Source: an uncultured Pelagibacteraceae bacterium (GTDB lineage: Bacteria; Pseudomonadota; Alphaproteobacteria; Pelagibacterales; Pelagibacteraceae). Taken from it: a stretch of DNA of 62,520 nt. Below, one piece after another: positions 17,295 through 27,484 of the stretch. How positions within the stretch are numbered: position 1 is the first letter of the stretch; each line of letters starts with the position of its first letter. Position numbers and translations under genes: made by a program. The stretch is from contig CACKBP010000007.1 of NCBI GenBank assembly GCA_902598315.1, forward strand, positions 1-62,520, given 5' to 3'. Below the pieces are notes generated by a model that ran no database searches, had not been told where the DNA came from, and saw only the letters and a program-made list of their open reading frames with translations.

Positions 17295-19696
17295 TAATAA
17301 CTTTACCATGGCTAAAAGAGCATTTAAAAACCAATGCTAATGAAAAAGAGATTATTGAAAAACTTACTAATATTGGATTGGAAGTGGAGTCTGTAAAAGA
17401 AAATTTAGATGAACTTGGTAAGTTTAAAATAGCAAAAATTATTAAAGCAGAGAAACACCCTAATGCAGATAAATTAAAAGTTTGTGACGTTAACATTGGC
17501 GGCAAAGAAAATTTTAAAGTAGTGTGTGGAGCGCCAAATGCAAGAGATGGCTTAATTACAATTTATGCGCAACCCGGCGCAATTATTCCTAAAACTAAAT
17601 TTGAATTAAAAATAGCTAAAATTAGAGGTGTTGAGTCGATAGGTATGCTGTGTTCCGAAAGTGAGCTGAACTTATCGAAAGAAAGTGACGGGATAATAGA
17701 ATTAAAAGTTAAAGAAAAAGAAATAGGAAAAAGTTATTTTAAAAGTAAAACAGCAAAAATAATTGATATCGCAGTCACACCAAATAGACCTGACTGCTTA
17801 GGCATCAGAGGTATCGCAAGAGATTTATCCTCTACCGGAATCGGAAAATTAACATCTTTAAAAAAGAAAAAAATTACTCAAAGCTCCAAACACAAAATTA
17901 AAGTATCAATAGCTAAAGACAAACATCAAGGATGTCTTGCTTTTGGAAGTTGTTATATAAAAAATATAGAAAATAAAGAAAGTCCAGAATGGTTAAAAAA
18001 TAAGCTTCTCTCATTGGGTTTAAAACCAATTTCAGCTGTTGTTGATATTACTAATTATGTAATGTTCGATCTAAATCGTCCTTTACATGCGTATGATGCA
18101 AATAAAATAGACAAAGAGATTATCGTAAGAGACTCAAAAGAGGGTGAAGAATTTGAGGCTTTAGACAATAAAAAATATAAACTCAAAAAAAAAGGAATGT
18201 GCGTTATTGCTGATAAGTCTAGTATTCTTGGTCTCGGCGGTATCATTGGTGGCACGAAAACTTCAACTGAGTTTGATACCAAAAATATTTTACTTGAATC
18301 TGCTTATTTTCTTCCTTCATCAATAAGGAAAACTTCACGAGAATTAATTATTGATACAGATGCAAAATATAGATTTGAAAGAGGTATAGACCCAAAGTCT
18401 ATAACAGAGGGGCTAGAAGTTGCAACGGAGTTGATATTAAGCATATGCGGAGGTCAAGCTAGTAAATTCATAATTACAGGAAAAAATTCTCCAAAACAAA
18501 AGATTATTAAATTTAATATAAACAATTTTGAAAATTTAATTGGAATTCCGATATCTATCAACGAAGCACAAAAAATTTTAGCATCATTAGGTTTTAATTG
18601 TAAAAAAGGAAAAAAAGATCTTAAGGTCGAAATTCCTTCATGGAGACCCGATGTAAATCAAGATGTTGATTTAATTGAAGAGCTTATAAGAATAAAAGGT
18701 TTCAATAATATTAAATTAGTTTCCCCGGAAAGAAAAAGAGAAAATGAAACCCTAAATTTTAAACAAAAATTATTTCACTTATCCCAAAGATCTCTTGCGT
18801 CCAAAGGATATCTCGAAGCAGTAACTTGGTCATTCACTGACTCTGAAATTGATAAACAATTTTCCAAAGGTGAAAAAGAAGTTACAATTTTTAATCCCAT
18901 TTCATCTGATCTAGATGTTTTAAGGAGATCAATCTTTTCAAATCTAGCGATTTATCTGAAAAAAAATCAAGATAGAGGTTATGAAGATGTTTCATTGTTT
19001 GAAATAGGACCAGTATTTTTTGGAAAAAATCCTGGAGAGCAACAGATCGTAGTTGGTGCCTTGAAGTCTGGAAAAGTAGGAAGAAAAAGCTGGATTGAAA
19101 AAGAAAGAGCTGTTGACGTATTCGATATTAAAAGTGATGTTATAAAAACTTTAATTGAACTAGGATTACTTGAGCAAGATCTATTTATAAGCGACAATAC
19201 TAAACAATGTTACCACCCAGGTAGATCTGGATCTATAACTTTAAAATCTGAAAAAGGTCCTCACTTAGCTTTTTTTGGAGAGATACATCCTGCTATAACA
19301 AAAAAAATTGATTTTAAAGAGCCGAATATTTATGGTTTTGAAATTTTTTTAAAGAATATACCAGAGCCTAATAAGAAAATCCGTCAAACAAAGAAAAGTT
19401 TTCAACCATCAGATTTTCAAAAATCTCAAAGAGATTTTGCTTTTGTAATTGATAAAATTTTTAAAATAGGATTACTAGAGAAGATTATCAAAGAAATTGA
19501 CCCTTTAATTATTCAAGAAGTAATCACTTTTGATGTTTACGAAGGAGAAAATATTCCAAAAGATAAAAAATCAGTTGCAATTAATGTTACTTTACAATCT
19601 AAAAACAAAACCTTAAATGAAGAAGACTTAGATCAAATCAGTAAAAGAATCATAGATACAGTCAAAGCTAAAACGGGTGCTACAATTAGGTCCTAA
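17291..19696 (+). CDS. pheT: Phenylalanyl-tRNA synthetase beta subunit
   Basis: An 801-residue subunit with all expected parts. There is an EMAP/tRNA-binding domain near residues 40-150 ([19 protein letters not shown]), and a B3/B4 editing region containing [20 protein letters not shown]5 domain follows around 400-470, then a degenerate synthetase core, and a C-terminal ferredoxin-fold anticodon-binding domain ([16 protein letters not shown]). It overlaps pheS by four bases and lepA by one, so the three are translated in series. Confidence 0.98.
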   Translation: MIITLPWLKEHLKTNANEKEIIEKLTNIGLEVESVKENLDELGKFKIAKIIKAEKHPNADKLKVCDVNIGGKENFKVVCGAPNARDGLITIYAQPGAIIPKTKFELKIAKIRGVESIGMLCSESELNLSKESDGIIELKVKEKEIGKSYFKSKTAKIIDIAVTPNRPDCLGIRGIARDLSSTGIGKLTSLKKKKITQSSKHKIKVSIAKDKHQGCLAFGSCYIKNIENKESPEWLKNKLLSLGLKPISAVVDITNYVMFDLNRPLHAYDANKIDKEIIVRDSKEGEEFEALDNKKYKLKKKGMCVIADKSSILGLGGIIGGTKTSTEFDTKNILLESAYFLPSSIRKTSRELIIDTDAKYRFERGIDPKSITEGLEVATELILSICGGQASKFIITGKNSPKQKIIKFNINNFENLIGIPISINEAQKILASLGFNCKKGKKDLKVEIPSWRPDVNQDVDLIEELIRIKGFNNIKLVSPERKRENETLNFKQKLFHLSQRSLASKGYLEAVTWSFTDSEIDKQFSKGEKEVTIFNPISSDLDVLRRSIFSNLAIYLKKNQDRGYEDVSLFEIGPVFFGKNPGEQQIVVGALKSGKVGRKSWIEKERAVDVFDIKSDVIKTLIELGLLEQDLFISDNTKQCYHPGRSGSITLKSEKGPHLAFFGEIHPAITKKIDFKEPNIYGFEIFLKNIPEPNKKIRQTKKSFQPSDFQKSQRDFAFVIDKIFKIGLLEKIIKEIDPLIIQEVITFDVYEGENIPKDKKSVAINVTLQSKNKTLNEEDLDQISKRIIDTVKAKTGATIRS

Positions 19697-21504
19697 TGTC
19701 AGAGATAAAAAGAATACGTAATTTTTCCATAATTGCGCATATTGATCATGGAAAATCCACTATTGCAGACAGAATAATTCATAAGTGCGGTGGCTTAACT
19801 GACCGTGAAATGAAACAACAAGTTTTAGACTCGATGGATATAGAAAGAGAGCGCGGCATCACAATAAAAGCTCAAACTGTAAAACTAAATTACAAAGCGA
19901 AGGATGGCCAAAGTTATAAATTAAATATAATTGATACACCAGGACATGTAGATTTTGGTTATGAAGTAAGCAGGTCTTTATCTGCATGTGAGGGATCACT
20001 TCTAGTTGTCGATAGTACTCAGGGAGTGGAAGCACAAACACTCGCTAACGTATATCAAGCATTGGATATAAACCATGAAATAATACCCATTTTAAATAAA
20101 ATAGATTTACCAGCTTCTGACATAGAAAAGACTAAAAAAGAAATCGAAGATGTTGTGGGTATCGAAACAACAAATGCAATTTCTTGCTCAGGTAAAACTG
20201 GGGAAGGAATAGACGATATTTTAGAGGCAATAATAAATAAGTTACCAGCACCAAAAGGAGCATCAAATCAAAAACTAAAATGTTTACTAGTGGATAGTTG
20301 GTACGACAGTTATTTAGGTGTTGTTATTTTAGTTCGTGTAATAAATGGCAAACTAAAAAAAGGTATGAAGATTAAGTTAATGTCTAATGACCAAGAGCAT
20401 TTAATTGAAAAAGTAGGTGTCTTCACTCCTAAACCAAATGATATCGATGAGCTCAACTCAGGGGAAATTGGCTTCATAATTACTGGAATAAAATCACTAT
20501 CAGAAACAAAAGTTGGCGATACGATATGTGACGCAAATGATCCAATTAATGATCCCCTGCCAGGTTTTAAGCCGAGCAAGCCAGTAGTTTTTTGCGGTCT
20601 ATTTCCGGTGGATAGTTCTGAGTATCAAAAATTAAAAGATGGCCTTGCTAAACTTAAATTAAATGATGCTAGTTTTTCTTATGAGCCTGAGTCTTCAAGC
20701 GCATTAGGTCTCGGATTCAGATGTGGTTTTCTTGGGCTTCTACATCTTGAGATAATAACAGAGAGATTAGAAAGAGAATTCGATGTTAATCTGATCACAA
20801 CAACACCCGGAGTAATTTATAAAGTACACACTTCAAAAGGTAAAATCCTTGATTTACAAAATCCATCAAATATGCCTGATCCATCACAAATAGAAAAAAT
20901 TGAAGAACCTTGGATTAAGTCTACTGTAATAACTCCTGACGAATATTTAGGATCAATTATAAAAATTTGCCAAGATAAAAGAGGAGTTCAAACAAATCTT
21001 TCTTATTCAGGAAATAGAGCAGTACTTTCTTATGATTTACCTTTAAATGAAGTAGTTTTTGACTTTAATGATAGGCTTAAATCTGTTTCAAGTGGTTATG
21101 CCAGTTTTGACTATGAAATATCTGACTACAGGGAGGGAGATCTTGTAAAGTTAGGAATACTTGTTAATTCAGAGCCAGTTGATGCTTTAGCAATGATTAT
21201 TCATAAAGATTTTGCTCAAAAGACCGGCAGACAAGTTTGTGAAAAATTAAAAGATTTAATTCCAAGACATAATTTTATGATACCAGTTCAAGCAGCTATA
21301 GGAGGAAAAATTGTTGCAAGGGAGTCAATAAAAGGATTCAAAAAGGATGTACTTACTAAAATCCACGGTGGAGGAGCGACTGATCGAAAAAGAAAACTTC
21401 TTGAGAAGCAAAAAAGAGGAAAAGCGAGGTCTAAACAATTTGGTAAAGTAGAAATACCTCAGGAAGCATTTATTGGAGTTTTAAAAATTAATAAAGAAAC
21501 CTAA
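19696..21504 (+). CDS. lepA: Elongation factor 4 (LepA, ribosomal GTPase)
   Basis: A 602-residue translational GTPase that binds ribosomes and aids initiation and back-translocation. The P-loop AHIDHGKST lies at residues 14-22, DTPGHVDF is G3 and NKIDLP is G4. The C-terminal LepA-specific region contains [17 protein letters not shown]. Length and domain order match the family. It overlaps pheT and the following glycosyltransferase by one base each. Confidence 0.98.
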   Translation: MSEIKRIRNFSIIAHIDHGKSTIADRIIHKCGGLTDREMKQQVLDSMDIERERGITIKAQTVKLNYKAKDGQSYKLNIIDTPGHVDFGYEVSRSLSACEGSLLVVDSTQGVEAQTLANVYQALDINHEIIPILNKIDLPASDIEKTKKEIEDVVGIETTNAISCSGKTGEGIDDILEAIINKLPAPKGASNQKLKCLLVDSWYDSYLGVVILVRVINGKLKKGMKIKLMSNDQEHLIEKVGVFTPKPNDIDELNSGEIGFIITGIKSLSETKVGDTICDANDPINDPLPGFKPSKPVVFCGLFPVDSSEYQKLKDGLAKLKLNDASFSYEPESSSALGLGFRCGFLGLLHLEIITERLEREFDVNLITTTPGVIYKVHTSKGKILDLQNPSNMPDPSQIEKIEEPWIKSTVITPDEYLGSIIKICQDKRGVQTNLSYSGNRAVLSYDLPLNEVVFDFNDRLKSVSSGYASFDYEISDYREGDLVKLGILVNSEPVDALAMIIHKDFAQKTGRQVCEKLKDLIPRHNFMIPVQAAIGGKIVARESIKGFKKDVLTKIHGGGATDRKRKLLEKQKRGKARSKQFGKVEIPQEAFIGVLKINKET

Positions 21505-22526
21505 TGAAAAAAAAATTATTTATTTTTTCAAATGAGAGTATCTTTACTCAAGATGAAAAGTATTTTTGCGATAATATTGACCTTAAATCGAGTCCCGAAG
21601 GTTTAAATAAAAAATTTGAAGTAAACCTCTTTGGTAGAAAGTCTACCAAGAAAAGGGCACATGAGATAAGACTAAAAAAAATAAAAATTTTTTCAAATAT
21701 CTTTTCATATTTGTCTGAAGTAGTAAAATCAACAAAGATAGAAAATACGAAATACTTAGTGATTTCAATTTCTCCATATACTTTTTTAATTTGTATATTT
21801 CTAAAAGCTTTTGGAAAAACACCAATTGTTTATTTAAGAAGTGATGGGTATGGCGAGTACAATGCTATTCTTGGTAGTTTAGGTAAATTGATTTACCATC
21901 TAATGTTTAGCCTCACTTCCTTAATTTCAAATTTAATAAGTTGTAGAAATTACATATTAAAAGGAAAGAAAGGTAAAGTAATCTACCCATCCCAACTAGA
22001 TTCTGTCTGGTTTAAAAAACCGAAAATTCAAGATATTAATAATTTTAAATTATTGTATGTTGGTAGAATAAGAGTAGAAAAAGGAATTTTTTCTTTAGCA
22101 AGCTTAATAAAAAATAAACGAGATATTTATTTAACTATTGTTGGAGCTGAAAAAAATACATCGTATAAAATTAATCAAAGTAATATTAATATACAGCTAA
22201 CTCAAAGCAATAAAGCAAAACTAATCAAGTATTATGATGATCACAATATATTTATATTACCTTCATTTACTGAGGGACATCCAATGGTTTTACTAGAAGC
22301 TCTAGCAAGACGGAGACCAGTAGTTGTTTTTGATGATATCGCACATGTTATAGGCGATAAAAAAGGTATCTTTGTTGCAAAAAGAAATTTTTTGAATTTC
22401 TTTGGGATACTAAACCATATCAAGAAAAATTATAAAAAAATCCAAAAAGATTTGATGAAAAATAAACTTCCTACAAATAAAGAATTTATTGAGGAGTTTG
22501 TTAAAGCAATTGAAGATTATAACTAG
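21504..22526 (+). CDS. Glycosyltransferase family 4-like protein
   Basis: A 340-residue GT-B protein. [20 protein letters not shown] opens the C-terminal donor-binding domain, and [22 protein letters not shown] carries the E-x7-E signature with the glycine and proline typical of GT4. The N-terminal acceptor domain is diverged, so acceptor and product are unknown. It starts on the last base of the lepA stop and its own TAG stop provides the first base of tRNA-Ser. It is the second GT4 gene bracketing this translation operon. Confidence 0.8.
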   Translation: MKKKLFIFSNESIFTQDEKYFCDNIDLKSSPEGLNKKFEVNLFGRKSTKKRAHEIRLKKIKIFSNIFSYLSEVVKSTKIENTKYLVISISPYTFLICIFLKAFGKTPIVYLRSDGYGEYNAILGSLGKLIYHLMFSLTSLISNLISCRNYILKGKKGKVIYPSQLDSVWFKKPKIQDINNFKLLYVGRIRVEKGIFSLASLIKNKRDIYLTIVGAEKNTSYKINQSNINIQLTQSNKAKLIKYYDDHNIFILPSFTEGHPMVLLEALARRRPVVVFDDIAHVIGDKKGIFVAKRNFLNFFGILNHIKKNYKKIQKDLMKNKLPTNKEFIEEFVKAIEDYN

Positions 22527-22615
22527 GAGAGGTGGCCGAGTGGTTGAAGGCGCACGCTTGGAAAGCGTGTAAACGGGTAACCGTTTCGAGGGTTCGAATC
22601 CCTCTCTCTCCGCCA
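22526..22615 (+). tRNA. tRNA-Ser (anticodon GGA)
   Basis: A 90-nt tRNA with encoded CCA (22613-22615). GGAGAGG pairs with TCTCTCC in the acceptor stem, ending in a G-T pair with discriminator G. The anticodon stem CACGC/GCGTG encloses TTGGAAA, giving anticodon GGA at 22560-22562 for UCC/UCU. A long variable arm (AAACGG with CCGTTT) and a TTCGAAT T-loop confirm a class II serine tRNA. Its first G is the last base of the upstream TAG stop codon. Confidence 0.97.
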
Positions 22616-22683
22616 ATCATTATCCACATACAACTATAAAGAGTCTTAATTTTTATGTAAGAATCAATTAATTTACTTATAGG

Positions 22684-22717
22684 GGCAGTGGAGGGAGACT
22701 GAAGCTGCCTTTTTTTT
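22684..22717 (+). terminator. Rho-independent terminator after tRNA-Ser
   Basis: GGCAG (22684-22688) pairs with CTGCC (22705-22709) across a purine-rich 16-base loop (GGAGGGAGACTGAAG region), followed by eight T (22710-22717). It ends the plus-strand translation/tRNA unit 4 bases before the convergent methyltransferase stop. It is the only convincing intrinsic terminator in the window. The 68 bases between the tRNA and the stem show no frame or other structure. Confidence 0.7.
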
Positions 22718-22721
22718 AGTT

Positions 22722-23837
22722 TTATTTCTCTGCTTTAAGAATAATATTCATAATTTTCATAGAAGGGTCATACGCATCAACAATAATATTTACATTTTTA
22801 AATCCGACTTTTTTCAATAAGTAAGCCAAGCTGTTAGATGAATGTCTTATAAACCCATCTTTTTCACTAATTCTAGCATTTAGATATTTGTCATTCTTAA
22901 TACCTTGTGTTTCTATTATTAAAGTTTCTTTTGTAATCTTAAAAAGATTTTCTAGAGCTAAATATGGATTTTTTAAATGGTACAAAACGCCAAAACAAAA
23001 AACAAAATCGAATTTTTCGTCTTTTAAATTATAGATATTCTCGAATTCAAATTTAAAATTTTTCCTATTTTCAAAACCATATTCTTTGATCAAAAATTCT
23101 TGAGTTTCTTTTATATTTTTTCTTTTTCTGCTTGTAATTTGTGCTGGCCTAAAGTGTTCTGGAAAATAGTCATACTCTTTATCTTCGTCAATATTTAAAC
23201 CTTTAGCAAATTTTGCATCTTTATTTATGGCATCAAAAACGGCATATCCCTCCTCCGACCCTACATCTAAAAAAGTTTTATTTCTTAAATTTGGAATGAA
23301 TTTTAATCTGTTTGCAACATCACCGCCATCTCCAATAGTTTTACCTCCCGACGGCAAAATAAAAGATCCATTAAAGTTAAACGATCTATGGCCAGATCCT
23401 ATATTAGCAATTTTAAAACCATCTTTAAAATAAAAAAATCTATCAGGGTAATTTTGTAAAGCCATTTTTTTCTGATAACTTTCTAAAAATTTTTTTGAGG
23501 CAATTTCAGTCTGGTAAAGATCATCCCCGTCATATGCAATATCGCATTTATCCTCTTTAATTAGAGACATTAATTTTTTAAATTTTATTTCAGGATATTT
23601 TTTAATTAGTTTATTTTTAGAGATCAAAAAAAAATCAAAACCTATTTTTTTATTATTGAAATTTTTTTGGTTTAATTTTGAGATTTTGCTTTTTTTTATT
23701 TTTTCAAAAGAATAATCTAAACCAATTGGTATGAAAAATATTTTTTGAGTATGTGATTTATATAGTTTTCTAACAATCTTATTTAATAAGGGAATATATG
23801 AGATCAATTTTTTTATGAATAAAAATTTATTATTCAT
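22722..23837 (-). CDS. Class I SAM-dependent methyltransferase, CmoB/DUF1698-like core
   Basis: A 371-residue protein. The C-terminal ~200 residues form a Rossmann methyltransferase: [16 protein letters not shown] is the SAM-binding glycine loop, and [23 protein letters not shown] matches the motif of CmoB-type and other DUF1698 enzymes. The first ~150 residues are lysine-rich and not recognised, so tRNA modification by analogy with CmoB is only one option, and a glycan or small-molecule substrate is equally possible. It overlaps the NlpC/P60 gene by 4 bases and is the last gene of that unit. Confidence 0.7.
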   Translation of the reverse strand: MNNKFLFIKKLISYIPLLNKIVRKLYKSHTQKIFFIPIGLDYSFEKIKKSKISKLNQKNFNNKKIGFDFFLISKNKLIKKYPEIKFKKLMSLIKEDKCDIAYDGDDLYQTEIASKKFLESYQKKMALQNYPDRFFYFKDGFKIANIGSGHRSFNFNGSFILPSGGKTIGDGGDVANRLKFIPNLRNKTFLDVGSEEGYAVFDAINKDAKFAKGLNIDEDKEYDYFPEHFRPAQITSRKRKNIKETQEFLIKEYGFENRKNFKFEFENIYNLKDEKFDFVFCFGVLYHLKNPYLALENLFKITKETLIIETQGIKNDKYLNARISEKDGFIRHSSNSLAYLLKKVGFKNVNIIVDAYDPSMKIMNIILKAEK

Positions 23838-24574
23838 ATTTTTTTTATCCCTATTACGTCTAGATTGGCTGTAGATTTAATTTTTCGAATTGTATCATTT
23901 ACATTCATTAAAATCGTCTTCTTTGCTGGTCCATACGCATGAATTAGTTTTTTTTTTGATAAAATAATTGCAACATGGCCTTTCCAAAAAATTAAATTAT
24001 TCTTTTTTATTTTATTAAGTTTAACATTTTTTTTAAAAAATTTTACTTGGTCTTTAGCATCCCTAGGGCAATACTTATTATTAAAATTTAAGAATATCTG
24101 CACTAGGCCAGAACAGTCTATTCCTTTGAATGACTTTCCACCCCACTTATATTTAATATTTCTAAAAATATTAACTTTTTTAAAAATATCTCTTTCATGG
24201 AATGTAATAGGCTTTACATTTTTTTTTAAAATCCAACCTTTTGAAAACTTGTAGAAGTTATTCTTAATATCTAAAATTTTTATCTTTGACCCAAAAGTCA
24301 ACTCGTAAATTTTTTTATTTTTATTAGAAAATTTATAAACGTTAGCTTTTAGAACATCAATTTTATGGCTAGCTTTTAAGAAATCGGAGAATTTACTATT
24401 TTTCAAATAGCCGCAGTAACCATCTTCCTTAATTTTAATTTTAAGCCAATTCCTATTTTTTTTTATTATTGAAAAGCTTTCTCCAAAAATTATTTGTGTC
24501 ACTACTTCTGATTCATAAGAGGGTTTTTTATAAAGATTTATAATCGATTGATTGTTAGTAAAATATTTAGTCAT
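23834..24574 (-). CDS. NlpC/P60 peptidase with SH3-like N-terminal domains, probable muropeptide endopeptidase
   Basis: A 246-residue cysteine peptidase. Residues 1-60 and about 70-125 look like two short bacterial SH3 domains. The NlpC/P60 domain follows, with Cys154 in GIDCSGL, His200 in KGHVAII and His212 in LIHAYG as the catalytic set. This order matches YkfC-type gamma-D-glutamyl-diamino acid endopeptidases, which cut recycled wall peptides. There is no signal peptide, consistent with cytoplasmic action. The 8-base overlap with an AmpG-like permease gene supports a role in peptidoglycan recycling, which is inference from context. Confidence 0.82.
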   Translation of the reverse strand: MTKYFTNNQSIINLYKKPSYESEVVTQIIFGESFSIIKKNRNWLKIKIKEDGYCGYLKNSKFSDFLKASHKIDVLKANVYKFSNKNKKIYELTFGSKIKILDIKNNFYKFSKGWILKKNVKPITFHERDIFKKVNIFRNIKYKWGGKSFKGIDCSGLVQIFLNFNNKYCPRDAKDQVKFFKKNVKLNKIKKNNLIFWKGHVAIILSKKKLIHAYGPAKKTILMNVNDTIRKIKSTANLDVIGIKKI

Positions 24575-25940
24575 TTAATTTTAATTTATCTTTTATAATA
24601 TAAAGAAATATAAGAGATGGTATGACCATCAACGCTGTTATAACAAAAAATATTCCCCAATCACCGTTTAACCAATCTACTAGAGCCCCTGAGGAGGCAG
24701 CCAAAGTAGTTCTTCCGGCAGTTCCAATCGAAGAAAGTAAAGCATATTGGGTGGCAGTGTAAGTTCTATCTACCAGCATTGAAATGAAAGCTACAAACGC
24801 TACTGTTGCAAAGGCAGCCGCCATATCATCGAATATTACTGCAATCGCGAATAATATTTCTGATTTTCCTGACCAGGCTAGTATTGAAAATAATACGTTG
24901 GTAGATGCCATTAATATCCCAGATAAAAACATAGCTTTGATTACCCCAGAGCGAATTGCGATTAAACCACCTATTAAAGTGAAAATTACAGTTGTAATCC
25001 AACCAAGACCTTTAGAATAAAGAGCGATATCTGTCTTAGTAAAACCAATTTCTTTATAAAAGATTACAGACATTCTCCCCAAAAAAGCCTCGCCAATCTT
25101 AAAAAGAAACACAAAGCCTAAAATAGCAATCGCTATATTGAAGCTATTTTTCTTAAAAAAACTTGTAACCGGGTTAATCACAGTGCCAGTTAACCATACT
25201 ATAATTTTTGTTAATATATTTGAGGAACCTAATTTATTCTCAATTATTTTATCATTTTGTCTTTGAATATCTCTTCTATTAATTGATTGAGATTCATCCA
25301 CAAATAAAAGACCTATATTACAAGTGATAATGATTACTCCTAAGATTAAAAATGTTAATTGCCAATAATTTTCAAAACCTAATTTTTGAAAAAATTCAGC
25401 AGCACTAAGAGCTAAAACACCCCCTAATTTATAACCTGTCCACCACCCGACTACTGCCATTGCAGCTCCAGCTTGCATTGACTTGCCCTCTTTTTCACCA
25501 ATCTGCTCAATTCTCAAAGCATCAACAGTAATATCTTGAGTTGCAGACGCAATCGCTATAATAAGACCAATCCCGACAACTAACGTTAGATTATTATTTG
25601 GGTTTATTAAACTCCAACAGACTAAACTTATTAAAATTATAGTCTGCATTGTTACTATCCAACCTCGTCTATGACCAATTTTTGTAGTCAACCAAGGAAT
25701 TCTTATTCTATCAACCAGAGGAGCCCATAAATAATTAAAAGCATATACGGCAAATATTAAACCTGCCCATCCTATTGTACTTCTGCTTAACCCATCTTCT
25801 TTTAACCAAAGACTTAAACTACTTCCTATTATTACCCAGGGAAAACCGCTAATAGCTCCAAGCAATAAAATCTTAGACATTCTTTTATCAAAATAAACTT
25901 TAAAAGAGTCTGATAATGATTGCTTTTTATGAATATCCAT
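24567..25940 (-). CDS. ampG: AmpG-like muropeptide permease (MFS transporter)
   Basis: A 457-residue polytopic MFS protein. FDKRMSKILLLGAISGFPW at the start, GLSRSTIGWAGLIFAVYAFNYLWAPLVDR and GHRRGW in the 2-3 loop, and SATQDITVDALRIE in TM4 are characteristic of AmpG, which imports anhydromuropeptides released during wall turnover. It lies directly upstream of the NlpC/P60 peptidase with an 8-base overlap, so import and cleavage look coupled. No ampD, nagZ or ldcA is in view. trkH lies 3 bases upstream in the same direction. Confidence 0.88.
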   Translation of the reverse strand: MDIHKKQSLSDSFKVYFDKRMSKILLLGAISGFPWVIIGSSLSLWLKEDGLSRSTIGWAGLIFAVYAFNYLWAPLVDRIRIPWLTTKIGHRRGWIVTMQTIILISLVCWSLINPNNNLTLVVGIGLIIAIASATQDITVDALRIEQIGEKEGKSMQAGAAMAVVGWWTGYKLGGVLALSAAEFFQKLGFENYWQLTFLILGVIIITCNIGLLFVDESQSINRRDIQRQNDKIIENKLGSSNILTKIIVWLTGTVINPVTSFFKKNSFNIAIAILGFVFLFKIGEAFLGRMSVIFYKEIGFTKTDIALYSKGLGWITTVIFTLIGGLIAIRSGVIKAMFLSGILMASTNVLFSILAWSGKSEILFAIAVIFDDMAAAFATVAFVAFISMLVDRTYTATQYALLSSIGTAGRTTLAASSGALVDWLNGDWGIFFVITALMVIPSLIFLYIIKDKLKLND

Positions 25941-25943
25941 TAT

Positions 25944-27392
25944 TTAGTTTCTCCAAAATGACGGAAAGAATAGAACAAGTACTGCAAATAGCTCTAATCT
26001 TCCGAGTAACATCCCCGCTGATAAAATCCATTTTGATAAATCTGGAATATCTTTATAATTTCCATTTGGCCCTATTATGTCTCCTAAACCAGGTCCTACA
26101 TTGGAGATTGCACTAGCTGCTCCAGAAATTGAAGTTATAAAATCTAATCCACTAATTGAGAGAAGCATAGCTATTATCAAAAAGATAAATAAAAAAGTAA
26201 AAATGAAAATAATTACTGAATTGATAAAACTGTCTGAAATTTTCTGATTATTATATTTGGTAATAATAACGCTATTAGGAGAAATTAGTTTCTTTATCTG
26301 ATTTTTTAAAAATAAAAGCAACATTTGCAACCTAAATATTTTTATTCCACATGCCGTAGAGCCTGCGCAGCCGCCTATGAACATTAGTAGTAAAAAGAAT
26401 ATAAGTGAAAATTTTCCCCATAATCCAAAATCATCAGTTACATACCCTGTCCCTGATAGAATCGAAATAACGTTGAATGAGGAAATTCTTATTTTATCGA
26501 ACAAATTTCCCTCGTAGTTTATGAACAATAAATAAAGAAACATTACTATTATTGAAAAAAATAATAAATAAATTAGACCTTTAATTTGAACATCTTGAAA
26601 AAAAACCTTTCTATTTCCTTGGGCAAATTTTAAATAGGAAATAAAAGGTATACTACCCAATATAATAAACATACTTGCAACTATTTCTATGTTGGAATTT
26701 TTAAAAAAACCAATAGAGTCATTATGAGTAGAAAAACCACCAGTAGCTATTGTGGTCATTGAGTGACTAATACTATCAAAGATTGTCATACCAAAAATCC
26801 AATAAAAAAAACCACATAGAAATGTCAATATTATATAAGTAGAAATAATTATTGTAGCGACCTCAAAAGTACGTGGTAAAATTTTCTCAGTGCCGTCTGG
26901 ACCTTCCATCTTAAATAGCTGCATCCCCCCAACTTTTAATAAGGGCAAAATAGTAATTGCCATCACCACTATGCCGATTCCACCTAGCCATTGCATTATG
27001 GCTCTCCATAACAAAATACTTTTAGGACTGTTATCTAAGTCAGATATGATAGTTGCTCCTGTCGTGGTAATACCTGACATACTTTCAAAGAATGCTTCGC
27101 TAAAACTAAAATCTTCAGCAGATAATAAGAAAGGCAAACTCCCAAAAATTGCCACCATAATCCATGCTAAAGATGAAAATAAAAATGTCTGCCTTAAGTT
27201 TAACTTAAATTCTCGCTCAAGATTAGCTAAAATAAAAAGAATCCCAATAAAAATTGTGACAAATGATGAAGAAATAAAACTATGGCTGCCCTCATTCAAA
27301 ATTATTTGAAGAGTATAAGGAGCCAGCATTGCCACTCCTAAAACGATCAATAATATACCTATTAAAAAAAATACAGTTTTGTTTGTAGCCAT
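25944..27392 (-). CDS. trkH: Trk-type potassium uptake channel subunit
   Basis: A 482-residue integral membrane protein of the SKT superfamily. The four pore loops are readable: SGITTTGAT, TIATGGFST, ILSGTGYVT and ISNVGPGLG, each with the conserved selectivity-filter glycine. It forms the K+ pathway and normally works with the cytosolic NAD-binding regulator TrkA, which is not encoded in this window. The length matches TrkH/TrkG. It is the first gene of the minus-strand run and diverges from lysS over 92 bases. Confidence 0.94.
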   Translation of the reverse strand: MATNKTVFFLIGILLIVLGVAMLAPYTLQIILNEGSHSFISSSFVTIFIGILFILANLEREFKLNLRQTFLFSSLAWIMVAIFGSLPFLLSAEDFSFSEAFFESMSGITTTGATIISDLDNSPKSILLWRAIMQWLGGIGIVVMAITILPLLKVGGMQLFKMEGPDGTEKILPRTFEVATIIISTYIILTFLCGFFYWIFGMTIFDSISHSMTTIATGGFSTHNDSIGFFKNSNIEIVASMFIILGSIPFISYLKFAQGNRKVFFQDVQIKGLIYLLFFSIIVMFLYLLFINYEGNLFDKIRISSFNVISILSGTGYVTDDFGLWGKFSLIFFLLLMFIGGCAGSTACGIKIFRLQMLLLFLKNQIKKLISPNSVIITKYNNQKISDSFINSVIIFIFTFLFIFLIIAMLLSISGLDFITSISGAASAISNVGPGLGDIIGPNGNYKDIPDLSKWILSAGMLLGRLELFAVLVLFFPSFWRN

Positions 27393-27484
27393 TGGGTTGA
27401 GATTATTTAAATAGATCTAAAATTCAACTTAATATCATATAATTATAACTGTATTTTGCGTATAAAATTTAATAAACCATAGTT

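Noticed and set aside
22410-22616. 68-residue minus-strand frame beginning [12 protein letters not shown]
   Set aside because: It is antisense to tRNA-Ser and the GT4 end. This peptide is a well-known false translation of the serine tRNA sequence.
22681-22710. G-rich stretch GGGGCAGTGGAGGG resembling part of a SAM riboswitch
   Set aside because: The rest of the aptamer is missing, and the next gene is convergent, so there is no plus-strand gene to control. It fits a terminator stem-loop better.
26890-27309. 139-residue plus-strand frame
   Set aside because: It is antisense to trkH. Its composition is what the complement of membrane helices gives.
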